Shown piece by piece: positions 25,432 to 34,875 of a stretch of 64,000 nt of DNA. Each line of letters starts with the position of its first letter. The stretch's first letter is position 1. The notes below the pieces were generated by a model, which saw nothing but the letters and a program-made list of their open reading frames with translations, searched no databases and had not been told where the DNA came from. The translations under genes were made by a program, and so were the position numbers. Source of the stretch: Ktedonobacterales bacterium (GTDB taxonomy: Bacteria > Chloroflexota > Ktedonobacteria > Ktedonobacterales > DATBGS01); NCBI GenBank assembly GCA_036557285.1, contig DATBHW010000044.1, positions 62,001-126,000 of the forward strand, read 5' to 3'.

Positions 25432-27489
25432 ATGAAGGCGCCGCCAGAGGATAATGATCGAGAAGAGCCGCCGCGCTCAGCCGCGCGCAACACCCCCTCT
25501 CCAGAACCGGATTCTGCCAGAACCCAGGTGAGCATGAGGCCGATCAGCCCTGTTCCTGCTTCTGCTCAACCTGGCACGCAGCCCATTGATCCTGATGACG
25601 CCCCCACGATGGTTGATACCCGCTATCGTCGCCATCTCCTGGCGCGTGGGGTGGACGACCCCTATGTCGATCAGGATCAGATGGAAGCGATCTCCTTCGA
25701 GTCGAGCCTGGCAACCTTCTCCCCCGCGCGCCACGAAAGCGCCTATTTCGACGACCAGCCCTCGATCTCCATGCGCCTGTCCAGTATTGTGGCAGCGCCC
25801 ACAGCGGGGCAGGAGGCTGTTGCTGAGGACGAGCAGCCCTCTATGCAGATGCGCGCCCTCAAGGGCAACGCCATAGCCGCAGCAACCATGATACTTACCG
25901 CTTCGTTCATTGCCGGGCGCGTGCTGGGACTCTTCCGTAATTCGCTCTTCGCCGGACTCTTTGGGGCAAGCGTGGATGCCGACGCTTACACCCAGGCGTT
26001 CTATATCCCCGATACCATTTTTAATCTGGTATCGGGCGGCGCACTGCTCTCAGCATTCATTCCTATTTTCACCCAGTATATGGTGGAAAAGCGCGATAAA
26101 AAAACAGCATACCATGTGGCAAACGTCGCCCTCAACACGGCGGTAGCCGGACTTACCATCTTTGCCATTCTGGGGATGTTTCTCGCGCCGGTTCTCGTCC
26201 CGCTGTACGTCCTCAACGCGGCTCCGGGTGAACTCAACGAGATCGTCTCGCTGGTGCGTATCATGCTCTTGCAGCCAATCTTCCTGGGCGCGTCCACCGT
26301 TCTCAGCGCCATTTTGCAGACCCGCCAGCGTTTTTTGCTTCCCGCGATTGCGACTGTTCTCTATAACGTTGGCCTGATTCTGGGGCTGTGCGCGACCCTG
26401 CTAGACAATCGGACTCACCTGTTTGGCGGCAACCTGGGTATCTACGGCGCCACCTGGGGGGTCGTGCTGGGCGCTGCGCTGCAACTCCTGATTCAATTTC
26501 CTGGCGCAATCAGCGCCGGGCTGCGCTATCGCCCAACCCTCAATTTCCTGCACCCCGGCATGCGCAGCATCACGCGGCTGATGGTTCCGCGCATCGTCAA
26601 CGCTGGCATGCTCTATCTGGCCTTTGGGGTGGATCGCGCCCTGGCCTCGCTGCTTTCCGAGGGCAGCGCCTATGGCTTCTTTACCGCCTTTCAGTTGATG
26701 CTCTTGCCCATCAGTATTTTTGCGATGGCCGTTTCGACAGCCGCCTTCCCCACGCTCGCCACGCTCTTTGCCGCAAATGAGTTCGAGCGGCTGCGCCACG
26801 TCATCTTGACGACGCTGCGTGGCATCCTCTTTCTCTCCATTCCGGCCAGCCTCGGTCTTATTGGCCTGGCGCGGCCAATTATCCGCCTGCTCCTTCAGCA
26901 CGGCAACTTTAACGCGCAGGCAACCAGCCTGGTCTACGATCCGCTCATCTTCCTGAGCATTGGCATCGCGGGCCACGCCTCCGTTGAGATTCTCACGCGC
27001 TCGTTCTACGCGCTGCGCGACAGCCGCACGCCCGTCTATGTCAGCCTCTGTCAATTTGCCTTTATGATTGGCCTGAGCATCCTGCTCTTCCCATTAGGGC
27101 TGCGCGGATTGGGGCTGGCGATGTCCATTGGGGTGTTGGGCGAGGCAACTGCGCTTTTGCTCCTGCTGCGCCAGCGATTGAAAGGCTTTGATGTGCGCGC
27201 GCTCTTCATCTTTACGGTGAGTGTCCTGGCCGCCAGCCTGGTATCAACCCTGGCTGCCCTGGTGAGCTACGCCGCCGTAGACCGGCTGATCTCCTATACC
27301 GGCATTGATGGTCGCGGCTCGCTGGAGGTAAACGCCCTGCTGGCGCTGCGCATTGGCGCTGGCATCCTCGCGGCGTGTATCGTGTATATCTTCTTCGCGC
27401 GCTTTCTGGAGATCGATGATGCAGTGCCGATGCTGAGCCGCATCACGCGCCGCTTCAGCTTCAGGCGCAAACGTTCATCCGCTCAGTGA
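25432..27489 (+). CDS. murJ: Lipid II flippase MurJ with long N-terminal extension
   Basis: The 685-residue protein has about 145 cytosolic residues before the MurJ domain, which starts at AIAAATMILTASFIAGRVLGLFRN and shows the family pattern of about 14 helices, including GGALLSAFIPIFT, QTRQRFLLPAIATVLYN and AVSTAAFPTLATLF. MurJ flips lipid II for peptidoglycan synthesis. The extension is acidic, Pro-rich and repeats a short motif, D/E-D/E-x-P-S/T-M/I, at 55-60 (DDAPTM), 107-112 (DDQPSI) and 134-138 (DEQPSM), the last two followed by MR. This may be a regulatory tail. AAGGAG precedes the ATG. Confidence 0.9.
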   Translation: MKAPPEDNDREEPPRSAARNTPSPEPDSARTQVSMRPISPVPASAQPGTQPIDPDDAPTMVDTRYRRHLLARGVDDPYVDQDQMEAISFESSLATFSPARHESAYFDDQPSISMRLSSIVAAPTAGQEAVAEDEQPSMQMRALKGNAIAAATMILTASFIAGRVLGLFRNSLFAGLFGASVDADAYTQAFYIPDTIFNLVSGGALLSAFIPIFTQYMVEKRDKKTAYHVANVALNTAVAGLTIFAILGMFLAPVLVPLYVLNAAPGELNEIVSLVRIMLLQPIFLGASTVLSAILQTRQRFLLPAIATVLYNVGLILGLCATLLDNRTHLFGGNLGIYGATWGVVLGAALQLLIQFPGAISAGLRYRPTLNFLHPGMRSITRLMVPRIVNAGMLYLAFGVDRALASLLSEGSAYGFFTAFQLMLLPISIFAMAVSTAAFPTLATLFAANEFERLRHVILTTLRGILFLSIPASLGLIGLARPIIRLLLQHGNFNAQATSLVYDPLIFLSIGIAGHASVEILTRSFYALRDSRTPVYVSLCQFAFMIGLSILLFPLGLRGLGLAMSIGVLGEATALLLLLRQRLKGFDVRALFIFTVSVLAASLVSTLAALVSYAAVDRLISYTGIDGRGSLEVNALLALRIGAGILAACIVYIFFARFLEIDDAVPMLSRITRRFSFRRKRSSAQ

Positions 27490-27550
27490 ACCACGCCAGA
27501 CCTGCCGCGAACCCAGCTATCCTATTCTTTTGGTCTCCGGGGCGGGACTT

Positions 27551-27559
27551 TGATATAAT
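27551..27559 (+). promoter_or_regulatory. Extended -10 promoter for the first O-antigen ligase gene
   Basis: TGATATAAT lies 95 nt upstream of ATG 27655. The preceding CTTTTGG-T-CTCCG is shared with the promoter of the paralogue at 49804 (there CTTTTGG-C-CTCCG), as is the TATAATGG context. Confidence 0.6.
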
Positions 27560-27654
27560 GGCTCTGCCTTTCAGACAGAAGCGGAGGGCTGGGTGTCGCT
27601 TCCCCAGCCTTCCCACTGCCTCGGTTGAAGTAAGGATTGCTAGGAGAGATACTC

Positions 27655-29196
27655 ATGGCCCTGCAAGTCCCCCCACTCGCGCGCCGCTCCAGCGCCTCGG
27701 TTCGTTTCGTTGGCCTGGGGCTGTGCCTGGTGTTTACCCTGTTCTTTTTCTGGCCGCATCCGCCCGCCTCCTTGCTCTTGCTGGTGGTGGCAGCCGCGCT
27801 GGCCTATCTGCGCCTGGAGATTGCCGTTGCGCTGCTGCCGTTGACCTTCCCCTACTTTCTCTTTCTCAAGCCCCTCAGCCCCAGTGGCTTCCCTTCCTTC
27901 TACATTGCAGAACTGGGAATGTTCATCTGCCTGGGGGTGATGGCGCTGCGCCATGTCTTCATGGCGGAAGAGCGACGTGCGACGGGCACATGGCTGCGGG
28001 GGCTGTGGCGGCAAGCGGGCGCGTTTATCCCTCCCGCGCTGCTCATCCTGGTTGGGGCTGCGCTGGGCCTGCTGGTCTCTCCGGTCCAGCACGATAGCTT
28101 GCGCGCTTATCGCCAGGAAATCATCGAGCCGCTGCTGTATTTCTTGCTGATGCTGCGCTATCTGCGAACGCCCACCGACCTGGCGCGGGCTATCGGGGCG
28201 CTCATCCTCTCGTCGCTGGTACTTGCCTGCATTGGCATCGGCCAGGGCATAACTCAATTGACCAGCTTCCGCGACGTGCTGAATCCCGCCACGCTTCGGG
28301 TTATTGCCTTCACCTATAGCCCCAATAATCTGGCGTCTCTTCTGGACTATGCGATCCCCATTCTACTGGCGATGGCGCTCTCAGGGATGCGCCGCCCTCG
28401 GACGGCTGGTGCAGCCGTCCAGCCGTCCATCTGGCGCGATCCGCTGCGCTGGATCTGTCTGGCGCTGCTGCTCCCGCTGCTGTTGGCGCTCTACTGGACC
28501 GACTCGCATGGCGCTGAACTCGCCCTCCTGCTGGTGGCGTTCGGCTTCTTTGCCTTCGAGGTCCGTCGCTGGGTGGTGGTGCTGGGGATAGGAGCCGTCG
28601 GCATCCTGGGTGGAGTGCTTTTTTGGTCCCGGCTCGCCGGGCTTTTAAACAGCAAGACGCACGGGACATTTGCTGAGCGGCTCTACATCTGGAAAGCGGG
28701 CTTGCTGATGATTCGGGACCATTTCCTGCTGGGCACCGGGCTTCACAGCTTTAGTACCCTCTTCCGGCCTACCGCGCCCAATTCGTATATGCTCCAGGCG
28801 CTCGATGGGCAAACTTCCGGCGCTCCCCAAGCCTCAACACCCCACCCCCACGACTTCCTTCTCGACTTCTGGGTCAGTACCGGGTTGCTGGGAGAGATAG
28901 GCGTGCTCTGGGTGCTGGGAGCTTTTGCCACCGTTTTTGTGCGCACCTATCGCCTCTGCGCCAGGCTCTCACAAGCCAGGCTCCTCCAGCGCTTGCTGCT
29001 TGGGATCGCTGGAGCGATGCTGGCGAGCGTCATTCATGGGCTGGTGGATAACTTTTACTTTTTGCCCGATCTCGCCCTGACCTTCTGGTTCTTCATGGGC
29101 ATCTTGCTGGTGCTGCGCACGCTTGCCCGACAGGAATATGCCGCCCTTCCTGACGACGCGAAACAACAACGCGAAGAGACAGTGGTTGCCCGGTGA
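27655..29196 (+). CDS. O-antigen ligase/polymerase family membrane protein (copy 1)
   Basis: The 513-residue protein has about 12 transmembrane helices and a Wzy_C-like domain in the middle to C-terminal part, including NNLASLLDYAIPILLAMAL and the motif-like stretch LLGTGLHSFSTLF with a large external loop before HPHDFLLDFWVSTGLLG. It either polymerises undecaprenyl-linked repeat units or ligates glycan to an acceptor. ATG 27655 has TAGGAGAGAT upstream; a TTG upstream is unlikely. It is a close paralogue of the gene at 48241-49803, which is on the other strand. Confidence 0.82.
   Translation: MALQVPPLARRSSASVRFVGLGLCLVFTLFFFWPHPPASLLLLVVAAALAYLRLEIAVALLPLTFPYFLFLKPLSPSGFPSFYIAELGMFICLGVMALRHVFMAEERRATGTWLRGLWRQAGAFIPPALLILVGAALGLLVSPVQHDSLRAYRQEIIEPLLYFLLMLRYLRTPTDLARAIGALILSSLVLACIGIGQGITQLTSFRDVLNPATLRVIAFTYSPNNLASLLDYAIPILLAMALSGMRRPRTAGAAVQPSIWRDPLRWICLALLLPLLLALYWTDSHGAELALLLVAFGFFAFEVRRWVVVLGIGAVGILGGVLFWSRLAGLLNSKTHGTFAERLYIWKAGLLMIRDHFLLGTGLHSFSTLFRPTAPNSYMLQALDGQTSGAPQASTPHPHDFLLDFWVSTGLLGEIGVLWVLGAFATVFVRTYRLCARLSQARLLQRLLLGIAGAMLASVIHGLVDNFYFLPDLALTFWFFMGILLVLRTLARQEYAALPDDAKQQREETVVAR
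28400..28420 (+). repeat. Perfect 9-bp hairpin inside the O-antigen ligase gene
   Basis: GGACGGCTG-GTG-CAGCCGTCC forms a 9-bp stem with a 3-nt loop, followed at once by a further partial copy AGCCGTCC. It falls in a cytosolic loop (RRPRTAGAAVQPS) that differs from the paralogue. Confidence 0.6.
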
Positions 29197-29306
29197 AGCC
29201 AACTGGTACCTTCATGCCGAGCATGTTACAACCCGAAGCGGGTCGCGTTGTCTACCGTAGTGGAACCTGGAACCAGGCACTCTTCTCTTCAAAGGAGCTT
29301 TTTTCC

Positions 29307-30482
29307 ATGCAAAAATCAACCCGTCTTGCTCCATCGCCAGGTCGGTTGGAAGAACCCCGGCAAGCGACCTGGATCAGGACGATTCTTGCACCAACCCTTA
29401 TTGTTGGCCTGGCCTACCTGTTTATCCTCGCCCTCTATCCGATACTGCGCGGCTATACCAGCCCACTGGATTTTGCCCATATTGGACAGTTCTACTGCTG
29501 CGGCGGTGATAAAACCAGTTCCGGGTATGATGGGCAGTTCTTTTACTATATGGCTGTTGATCCGCTGCACGCTGGCGCACACATGGATAGCGCGCCTTTT
29601 CGTTATCAGCGCATCCTCTTCTCGATAGTTGTCTGGGCGCTTTCCCTGGGGGGACAGGCCACACTGGCCGCCTGGTGGCTGTTCATCCTCAACATGGTGG
29701 GCACTCTGGCCGGAACGGCGGCTCTGGCGCTCCTGCTGCAACGCAAGGGACTTTCACCCTGGTTTAGCCTGGCCTTTGGCCTCTATTTTGGGCAATTTGC
29801 CTCTATAACCCACGATGTCCCCGATGGGCTGGCAGCAGCCTTGATCGTCTTTGCGGCGCTCGCCATTGATCGTGAACGCTGGAAAGAAGCGACGTTGTGG
29901 CTGATAGCCGCCGGGCTGACACGCGACACCACTATGATCTTTGCGGGCGCTTTTGCCCTGGACGCGCTCTTCCAGCGGCGCTGGGGCCGGGCAGCGCTGC
30001 TCCTCTCCTCCGCCGTCCCACTCATTATCTGGCTCATCATCCTGCGGCTGGCGCTGGGGAAGACTGGCCTGTTCGCCTCCACAGCCGTCAGGTACGTGTT
30101 CAAGCCTCCGCTGACGGGCCTGTTGAGCATCGCCAGCACGTCGCCGCGTTTCTTGATAACCGTAGTGGTGATCGCCCTTCCAGCGGCGCTCGCATTGGGC
30201 TGGGTGGCACGCGAAATCATCACCAAACAGTGGCGCACTTCGCCTGGATTGCTCTGTGCTGTGGGCATCACTGTCGTCTGGCTGGTCATCTTTTTGAGTG
30301 CCGCCATCTATGGAGACCTGACCTCCAGCACCCGCATCGTCATCGGTTTACCGCTGGGCTGGTTGCTCTATGCAGCACTGCGACGCTCGCGGGCGCTCTT
30401 ATGGCTCGCCACTCCCTGGACCTTAGGGGTAGCCTTGTACGCCATCGCCGTGATTATTCCACTTCAATCCATCATCCCCTGA
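29307..30482 (+). CDS. GT-C type membrane protein, probable glycosyltransferase
   Basis: The 391-residue protein has about 9-10 transmembrane helices. After the first helix comes an external loop with GYDGQFFYYMAVDPLHAG, an acidic and aromatic pattern seen in bacterial GT-C proteins of the GT39/GT87 type, and later ASITHDVPDGLAAAL and AAGLTRDTTMIFAGAFAL. Such enzymes use polyprenyl-phosphate sugars at the external membrane face. ATG 29307 has AAAGGAGC upstream. It follows the ligase gene by 110 nt and probably shares its transcript. Donor and acceptor are unknown. Confidence 0.6.
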   Translation: MQKSTRLAPSPGRLEEPRQATWIRTILAPTLIVGLAYLFILALYPILRGYTSPLDFAHIGQFYCCGGDKTSSGYDGQFFYYMAVDPLHAGAHMDSAPFRYQRILFSIVVWALSLGGQATLAAWWLFILNMVGTLAGTAALALLLQRKGLSPWFSLAFGLYFGQFASITHDVPDGLAAALIVFAALAIDRERWKEATLWLIAAGLTRDTTMIFAGAFALDALFQRRWGRAALLLSSAVPLIIWLIILRLALGKTGLFASTAVRYVFKPPLTGLLSIASTSPRFLITVVVIALPAALALGWVAREIITKQWRTSPGLLCAVGITVVWLVIFLSAAIYGDLTSSTRIVIGLPLGWLLYAALRRSRALLWLATPWTLGVALYAIAVIIPLQSIIP

Positions 30483-30547
30483 CCTGAAGAAAGCCGAATC
30501 GCAAGAGGAGCACGCTGCATCAAGCGGCGAAGAGTCAGCCGGGCCGA

Positions 30548-32023
30548 TCAGGTTCCCTGGAACTTGATGATGGTAATGATGGTACGCGCCAGGATAGTCA
30601 GGTCGAAGATGAGCGATTGGTGCCGAATGTAGTAGAGGTCATATTGCAGCTTGCGCAGCGCATCCTCGGTGCTGTTCCCGTAGCGATAGCGAATCTGCGC
30701 CCACCCCGTCAGGCCAGGTTTGACCACATGCCGGGTTTGATAAAAGGGGATCTCGCTTCCCAAGAGCTGCACAAACTCCGGGCGCTCCGGGCGAGGGCCG
30801 ACCAGGCTCATCTCCCCTGCCAACACATTGATGAGCTGCGGGACTTCGTCTAGCCGGACCTTGCGCATCAGCCGGCCCAGGCGCGTCACCCGTGTATCGT
30901 GGTCGGTTGCCCAGCGAACGCCGGTCAGGTTTTCGGCGCCATCAATCATCGAGCGCAGCTTCACGATCTTGAAGACTTTGTCACCTCGGCCTACCCGTTC
31001 CTGAAGATAGAAGATCGGGCCAGGCGAATCCAGTTTGATCGCCAGCGCGAGCAGCGGAAAGCAGAGGGCGAAGAGCGCCAGGCCGACCAGCGCCAACAGG
31101 AGATCAATGCCTCGTTTGAGCGCCTGAGAGAGATTGAACACCAGCGAGCGTTCTTCATGTGGCAGCACCAGCGCCCAGAGGTGCTGATCGACCAGTTCGA
31201 TAGGGATACGCCCGGTGATCTGCTCATAGAGCATAGGCATGGGTACAATCGCAATGCCCTGTCTATAGCAAGCCATCAAGCCCTGGAAGATGTCATTAGG
31301 TACGTCGTTGACATAGGACACGATTAGCTCAGAGACGCCATACTGCTGCACGAGCTTTACGAGTTCTTTTCCCGTACCTAAGAGCGCGGCCCCTTCCACA
31401 GCAGGGGTGCGGTCATGCGCACTGGTCACACAGCCGACGATCTCGTAATCGTGTTGTACTTCCTGCTTAATAGCCTCCCAAATGGCCTGGGAGGCGCTGC
31501 CGGTACCCACAATCAACACCCGTCGGCGAAAGCTGGACCGGCTGGTCAGAAACAACCGCCCGGCGCGCCACAACGCAATCATGGTCAGAGAGAGGATCGC
31601 ATAATAGAGAATAAAGGCGCGGGGTAACAGGTTGCGTGGGGCCAGGAGAAAGATAATGCCGTAGGCCAGCACCAGTTGCAACGAGATCCAGGCCAGCCGT
31701 GTCACACTGCTGGAGAAACGCGAAGTGACGCGCAGGTTATAGTAATCGTTGGCGTGGGCGAGGGTGAGCCAGAGGAGGGGCAGGACAAAAAACCAGACGA
31801 CGCGCTCCCAGATAAACGCCAGAGTGAAGGGTTCCTGGGCTGTGAGCGCCCACAGCCACAGCGCACACAGTACCGAGAGCAGTGTCACGGCCATATCGCC
31901 CTGTATGAGCAGGATACGGCGTTTCGCTATCGAAAACTGGATTCCCCTGGCAGGTATTGTTGGTCTCCCGCTGTGTTCTTGCGCGCCGGTTTCCAGGGGG
32001 AGATCGTCATGCTTAGGTAACAT
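30548..32023 (-). CDS. Polyprenyl-phosphate glycosyl-1-phosphate transferase (WbaP/CpsE family)
   Basis: The 491-residue protein has an N-terminal membrane region with several helices, a Rossmann-like middle part (RVLIVGTGSASQAIWEAI) and a C-terminal transferase domain with KIVKLRSMIDGAE, LRKVRLDEVPQLINVLAGEMSLVGPRPERPEFV and a final PGLTGWAQIRYRYG. It starts repeat-unit assembly by moving a sugar-1-phosphate (glucose, galactose or amino sugar) to undecaprenyl phosphate. It is the most downstream gene of the minus-strand block 30548-42648, behind a GT4 gene. Confidence 0.93.
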   Translation of the reverse strand: MLPKHDDLPLETGAQEHSGRPTIPARGIQFSIAKRRILLIQGDMAVTLLSVLCALWLWALTAQEPFTLAFIWERVVWFFVLPLLWLTLAHANDYYNLRVTSRFSSSVTRLAWISLQLVLAYGIIFLLAPRNLLPRAFILYYAILSLTMIALWRAGRLFLTSRSSFRRRVLIVGTGSASQAIWEAIKQEVQHDYEIVGCVTSAHDRTPAVEGAALLGTGKELVKLVQQYGVSELIVSYVNDVPNDIFQGLMACYRQGIAIVPMPMLYEQITGRIPIELVDQHLWALVLPHEERSLVFNLSQALKRGIDLLLALVGLALFALCFPLLALAIKLDSPGPIFYLQERVGRGDKVFKIVKLRSMIDGAENLTGVRWATDHDTRVTRLGRLMRKVRLDEVPQLINVLAGEMSLVGPRPERPEFVQLLGSEIPFYQTRHVVKPGLTGWAQIRYRYGNSTEDALRKLQYDLYYIRHQSLIFDLTILARTIITIIKFQGT

Positions 32024-32064
32024 CCATACCGCTCCTTAAGCATCCTCTGATAAGGCGCCCGTCC

Positions 32065-33354
32065 TCACTGGGCATCTGAGGATCCTCCAAACACGGGAAG
32101 ATGAGCCTGAGCCTCTTCCTGCCGCCTCTCCAGTAAAGCCAGAAGGCGCTCCTCTAATGTCACGACCAATTGATCCCGATCAAAGTGTGCTTTGACAAAC
32201 TCGCGTCCCCGCTGGCCCAGGCTCCGGGCCAGCTCTGGCTGATCGCGCAGTTGAAGAATGGTGTGCGCCAGCGCGCTGGCGCTCCCCGGTTCCACATAGA
32301 GCGCCGCCCCAGCTTGCTCAGCAATAAGCTGCCGCGCCTCACCATCCACAGCCAGGGCGAGCGGGCGCGCGCAAGCCATAGCTTCGTATGCCTTGACAGG
32401 CACAGTTCCCTCGAACAGAGGCGCCTTGAGTACGGATGCCAGGCAGGCATCCGCTGCGGCAATAAACACAGGCAATCGGTCATGAGGTTGCGCGCCCCAA
32501 AAGACCACATTTGTTAGGTGTCGCCTCTCTGCCTCGGCCACCAGGGCTGCCTTGGCAGTGCCTTCCCCAAGAATGATCAGCCGAATATCTGGATAAGAAC
32601 GCAAGTGTTCAGCGGCCTCAAGGAGTACCATCAGACCATGCGCCAGGGCAACGGCTCCCGCATGCAGCAGAATAAAACTGTTGGCATCCCAGCCTACCTC
32701 AGCGCGCGCCTGAGCCTGGGGAAGCGGGCGAAATTTTTCGGTATCCACGCCATTGGGTACCAAAAATACTTTCTCAGGAGGCTGGACACGCTTGAGCAGC
32801 AGTTGGTGTGTCCCTTGTGTCACCGACCAGATGGCGGCAGCCCGGCGATAGCTGGAGAGTTCAAGCCACTCTGCCAGCCGAATCAGGAAACGATTCCGCA
32901 ACACGCCCAACTGAACTGCTGCCTCCGGCCAGATGTCCGCGACATTCAACACATAGGGACGCCGTTTGAAGCGCGCCAGGAGACGCCCACCAATGGCATC
33001 AAAGAGCGGTGGAGATCCCACCACAATCACATCAGGTTGCCCAACCGCTCTGGCGCCCAGGAAAGGCGCCAGGCAGCCAAAGGAGAGCTGCGAGAGGATG
33101 CGGTGGAAAAATCCCTTATGAGGAGTGATATAACTCCATACCCGCACGACGGAGACTCCATCGAGTATCTCACGACGACGGGCGCGGCCACGATATTCAG
33201 GGGGTACTTTCCCCAGGGGATAATTTGGCAGCGTCGTCAGCACTGTCACTTTATGCCCCCGCTTGACCAGCCGCACCGCAGTTTCGCTAATCCGCGTTTG
33301 AGCCGCCCCAACCTCTGGTGGGTAGTAGGGTGTAAAAAACAAGATGTTTGCCAT
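32065..33354 (-). CDS. GT4 family glycosyltransferase (WbuB-like)
   Basis: The 429-residue protein starts MANILFFTPYYPPEVGAAQTRISETAVRLVKRGHKVTVLTTLPNYP, like WbuB/WcaI-type enzymes that add N-acetylated amino sugars, and ends with a GT-B C-terminal domain with PNGVDTEKFRPL, LGEGTAKAALV, FEGTVPVKAYEAMACARPL. It transfers a sugar from a nucleotide donor to the lipid-linked acceptor in the cytosol. It lies 41 nt upstream of the WbaP-type gene on the same strand. Substrate is not decided by sequence. Confidence 0.88.
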   Translation of the reverse strand: MANILFFTPYYPPEVGAAQTRISETAVRLVKRGHKVTVLTTLPNYPLGKVPPEYRGRARRREILDGVSVVRVWSYITPHKGFFHRILSQLSFGCLAPFLGARAVGQPDVIVVGSPPLFDAIGGRLLARFKRRPYVLNVADIWPEAAVQLGVLRNRFLIRLAEWLELSSYRRAAAIWSVTQGTHQLLLKRVQPPEKVFLVPNGVDTEKFRPLPQAQARAEVGWDANSFILLHAGAVALAHGLMVLLEAAEHLRSYPDIRLIILGEGTAKAALVAEAERRHLTNVVFWGAQPHDRLPVFIAAADACLASVLKAPLFEGTVPVKAYEAMACARPLALAVDGEARQLIAEQAGAALYVEPGSASALAHTILQLRDQPELARSLGQRGREFVKAHFDRDQLVVTLEERLLALLERRQEEAQAHLPVFGGSSDAQ

Positions 33355-33548
33355 GTGAACCTATCCTAATCGCTCTTGGGAGCGGCATCCCAGTCCCTCA
33401 CAGGTTGCTAATATGGTGAACTGTTGCGTATCTCAGGCTCTCGCAACCTCAACTTTTACGACGTACTGTACTAGCCACCCGTAACTGCGTTCACTCATTT
33501 CTCCTCATGGCGCACGGGAGGCAGATCTGCGCAGCAACTTCGCTGGCG

Positions 33549-34835
33549 TTAAACGACAGAGGCTCCTATGACAAAGCCCACGGTGAACAGCGCCAGGAAA
33601 CCAATAAAGAAGACCAAAATGGCTTCGTGCCAGCGTGGCCTACGTTCTGTCAAGCGGGCCAGCGCCACATAAAACCCAATGGCGGGCAGAAGGTACCGTG
33701 ATGTCGAATAGGTGTAAGCTGGTAGGTAGGTCGTCAAAGGATCACTGAGCGGGATCAGCAACACGCCCAGACTTAACAGCGTCAGGCTGATCGGCACGCG
33801 GAAGCGCCGCAAGCCCCACGGTGTTAGCGCTGCAAGCAAGAGAGCTAATTCCACGATCACGATAGTGAGGTCGAATGCCCGGTCGAACTGATACATGGAG
33901 CCAAAGGCTAAATCGCGCATCGTCCACAAGGCCGTCAACAACGTCTGGACCGGCACGACAAAATGACGCCCAAAGCTATCTTCCGCTTGGGAAAACGCCA
34001 GCGCGTTGCCCAGGGCGAAGTAGAGGTAGGCCATGTACATTGCCAGCGCCGCTGGAATAGCCAGCAGTGACCAGCCATGACGGAGCCACTTGCGCAAATC
34101 CTTGCGACAATACCAGGCCAGCTCGACTATGAAGGGCAGCGCCAGGATGATGCCAAAGAATCGCCCCAGCATGGCAAGTCCGGCAAAGAGGCCCGCCAGC
34201 GCGAATTGCTTGCGGCGCAGGAAATAATAGCTGGCAATGAAGACGAGCAAAAACAGGCTTTCGGAATACGCAGCGAACGTGAAGAGCGCCTTGGGAAAGA
34301 CCATCAAATAAAGCAGGGAACGCTGCGCCGTCGCAGTACCGAATTCCCGGCGCAGCAGCGCGTAAAAAAACCAGGCTGCACCGAAAAACGCGGCATTGGA
34401 CACCAGCATACCAGCCAGCAGATAAGCATATTTCCCATTAATGAGGCTGAGCGGCTCCGCGACGATCCTGGTGGCAAGGGGCATAAGTGGAAAAAAGGCG
34501 CTGCTGATGCCGGGCCTATAGGTTGCGTAGCCCTCGCTGGCAAGGCCAAGATAAAACTTGACATCCCGCTGATCCCACGCCAGGACCAAAGAGGCCACAC
34601 GGATTCCAGCCCAATTTCGCCCAACATGGTCTGGAGAAAGCAAGGCAAGGGCACCATACGTCAGCGCGATAAAGAACGCGCGGCTCACCACAAACAGCTT
34701 CAAAGGATAGGCATTGGGCGAGACAAACCAGCCCACTAACCGCTGCCTGAGCGAAAGCACCTGCTCCCGTTCTTTCACTGCGGGCAAGATATTCGTTGGC
34801 ATGCCAGAAGCAGTACTATATTGTTCACTAGGCAT
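33549..34835 (-). CDS. PIG-V-like GT-C membrane mannosyltransferase family protein
   Basis: The 428-residue protein has about 10 transmembrane helices with the PIG-V/COG5542 pattern: LAWDQRDVKFYLGLASEGYATYRPGISSAFFPLMPLATRIV, in which acidic residues of the first loop are likely catalytic, AAWFFYALLRREFG, LFTFAAYSESLFLLVFIASYYFLRR and later SRYLLPAIGFYVAL. It probably uses polyprenyl-phosphate-linked sugar. The start at 34835 has GGAGGGG 10 nt upstream and is preferred to 34889. GT2 enzymes of the DPM type at 17302 and 50079 could supply the donor. Confidence 0.72.
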   Translation of the reverse strand: MPSEQYSTASGMPTNILPAVKEREQVLSLRQRLVGWFVSPNAYPLKLFVVSRAFFIALTYGALALLSPDHVGRNWAGIRVASLVLAWDQRDVKFYLGLASEGYATYRPGISSAFFPLMPLATRIVAEPLSLINGKYAYLLAGMLVSNAAFFGAAWFFYALLRREFGTATAQRSLLYLMVFPKALFTFAAYSESLFLLVFIASYYFLRRKQFALAGLFAGLAMLGRFFGIILALPFIVELAWYCRKDLRKWLRHGWSLLAIPAALAMYMAYLYFALGNALAFSQAEDSFGRHFVVPVQTLLTALWTMRDLAFGSMYQFDRAFDLTIVIVELALLLAALTPWGLRRFRVPISLTLLSLGVLLIPLSDPLTTYLPAYTYSTSRYLLPAIGFYVALARLTERRPRWHEAILVFFIGFLALFTVGFVIGASVV

Positions 34836-34875
34836 GGCAATTTGTCCCCTCCGCTTTATGAGCTTACCGCCAGAT

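Noticed and set aside
27486-28097. Plus-strand frame overlapping the first O-antigen ligase gene
   Set aside because: It lies in another frame over a clear membrane protein and covers the promoter; its own sequence is Arg/Pro-rich shadow coding.
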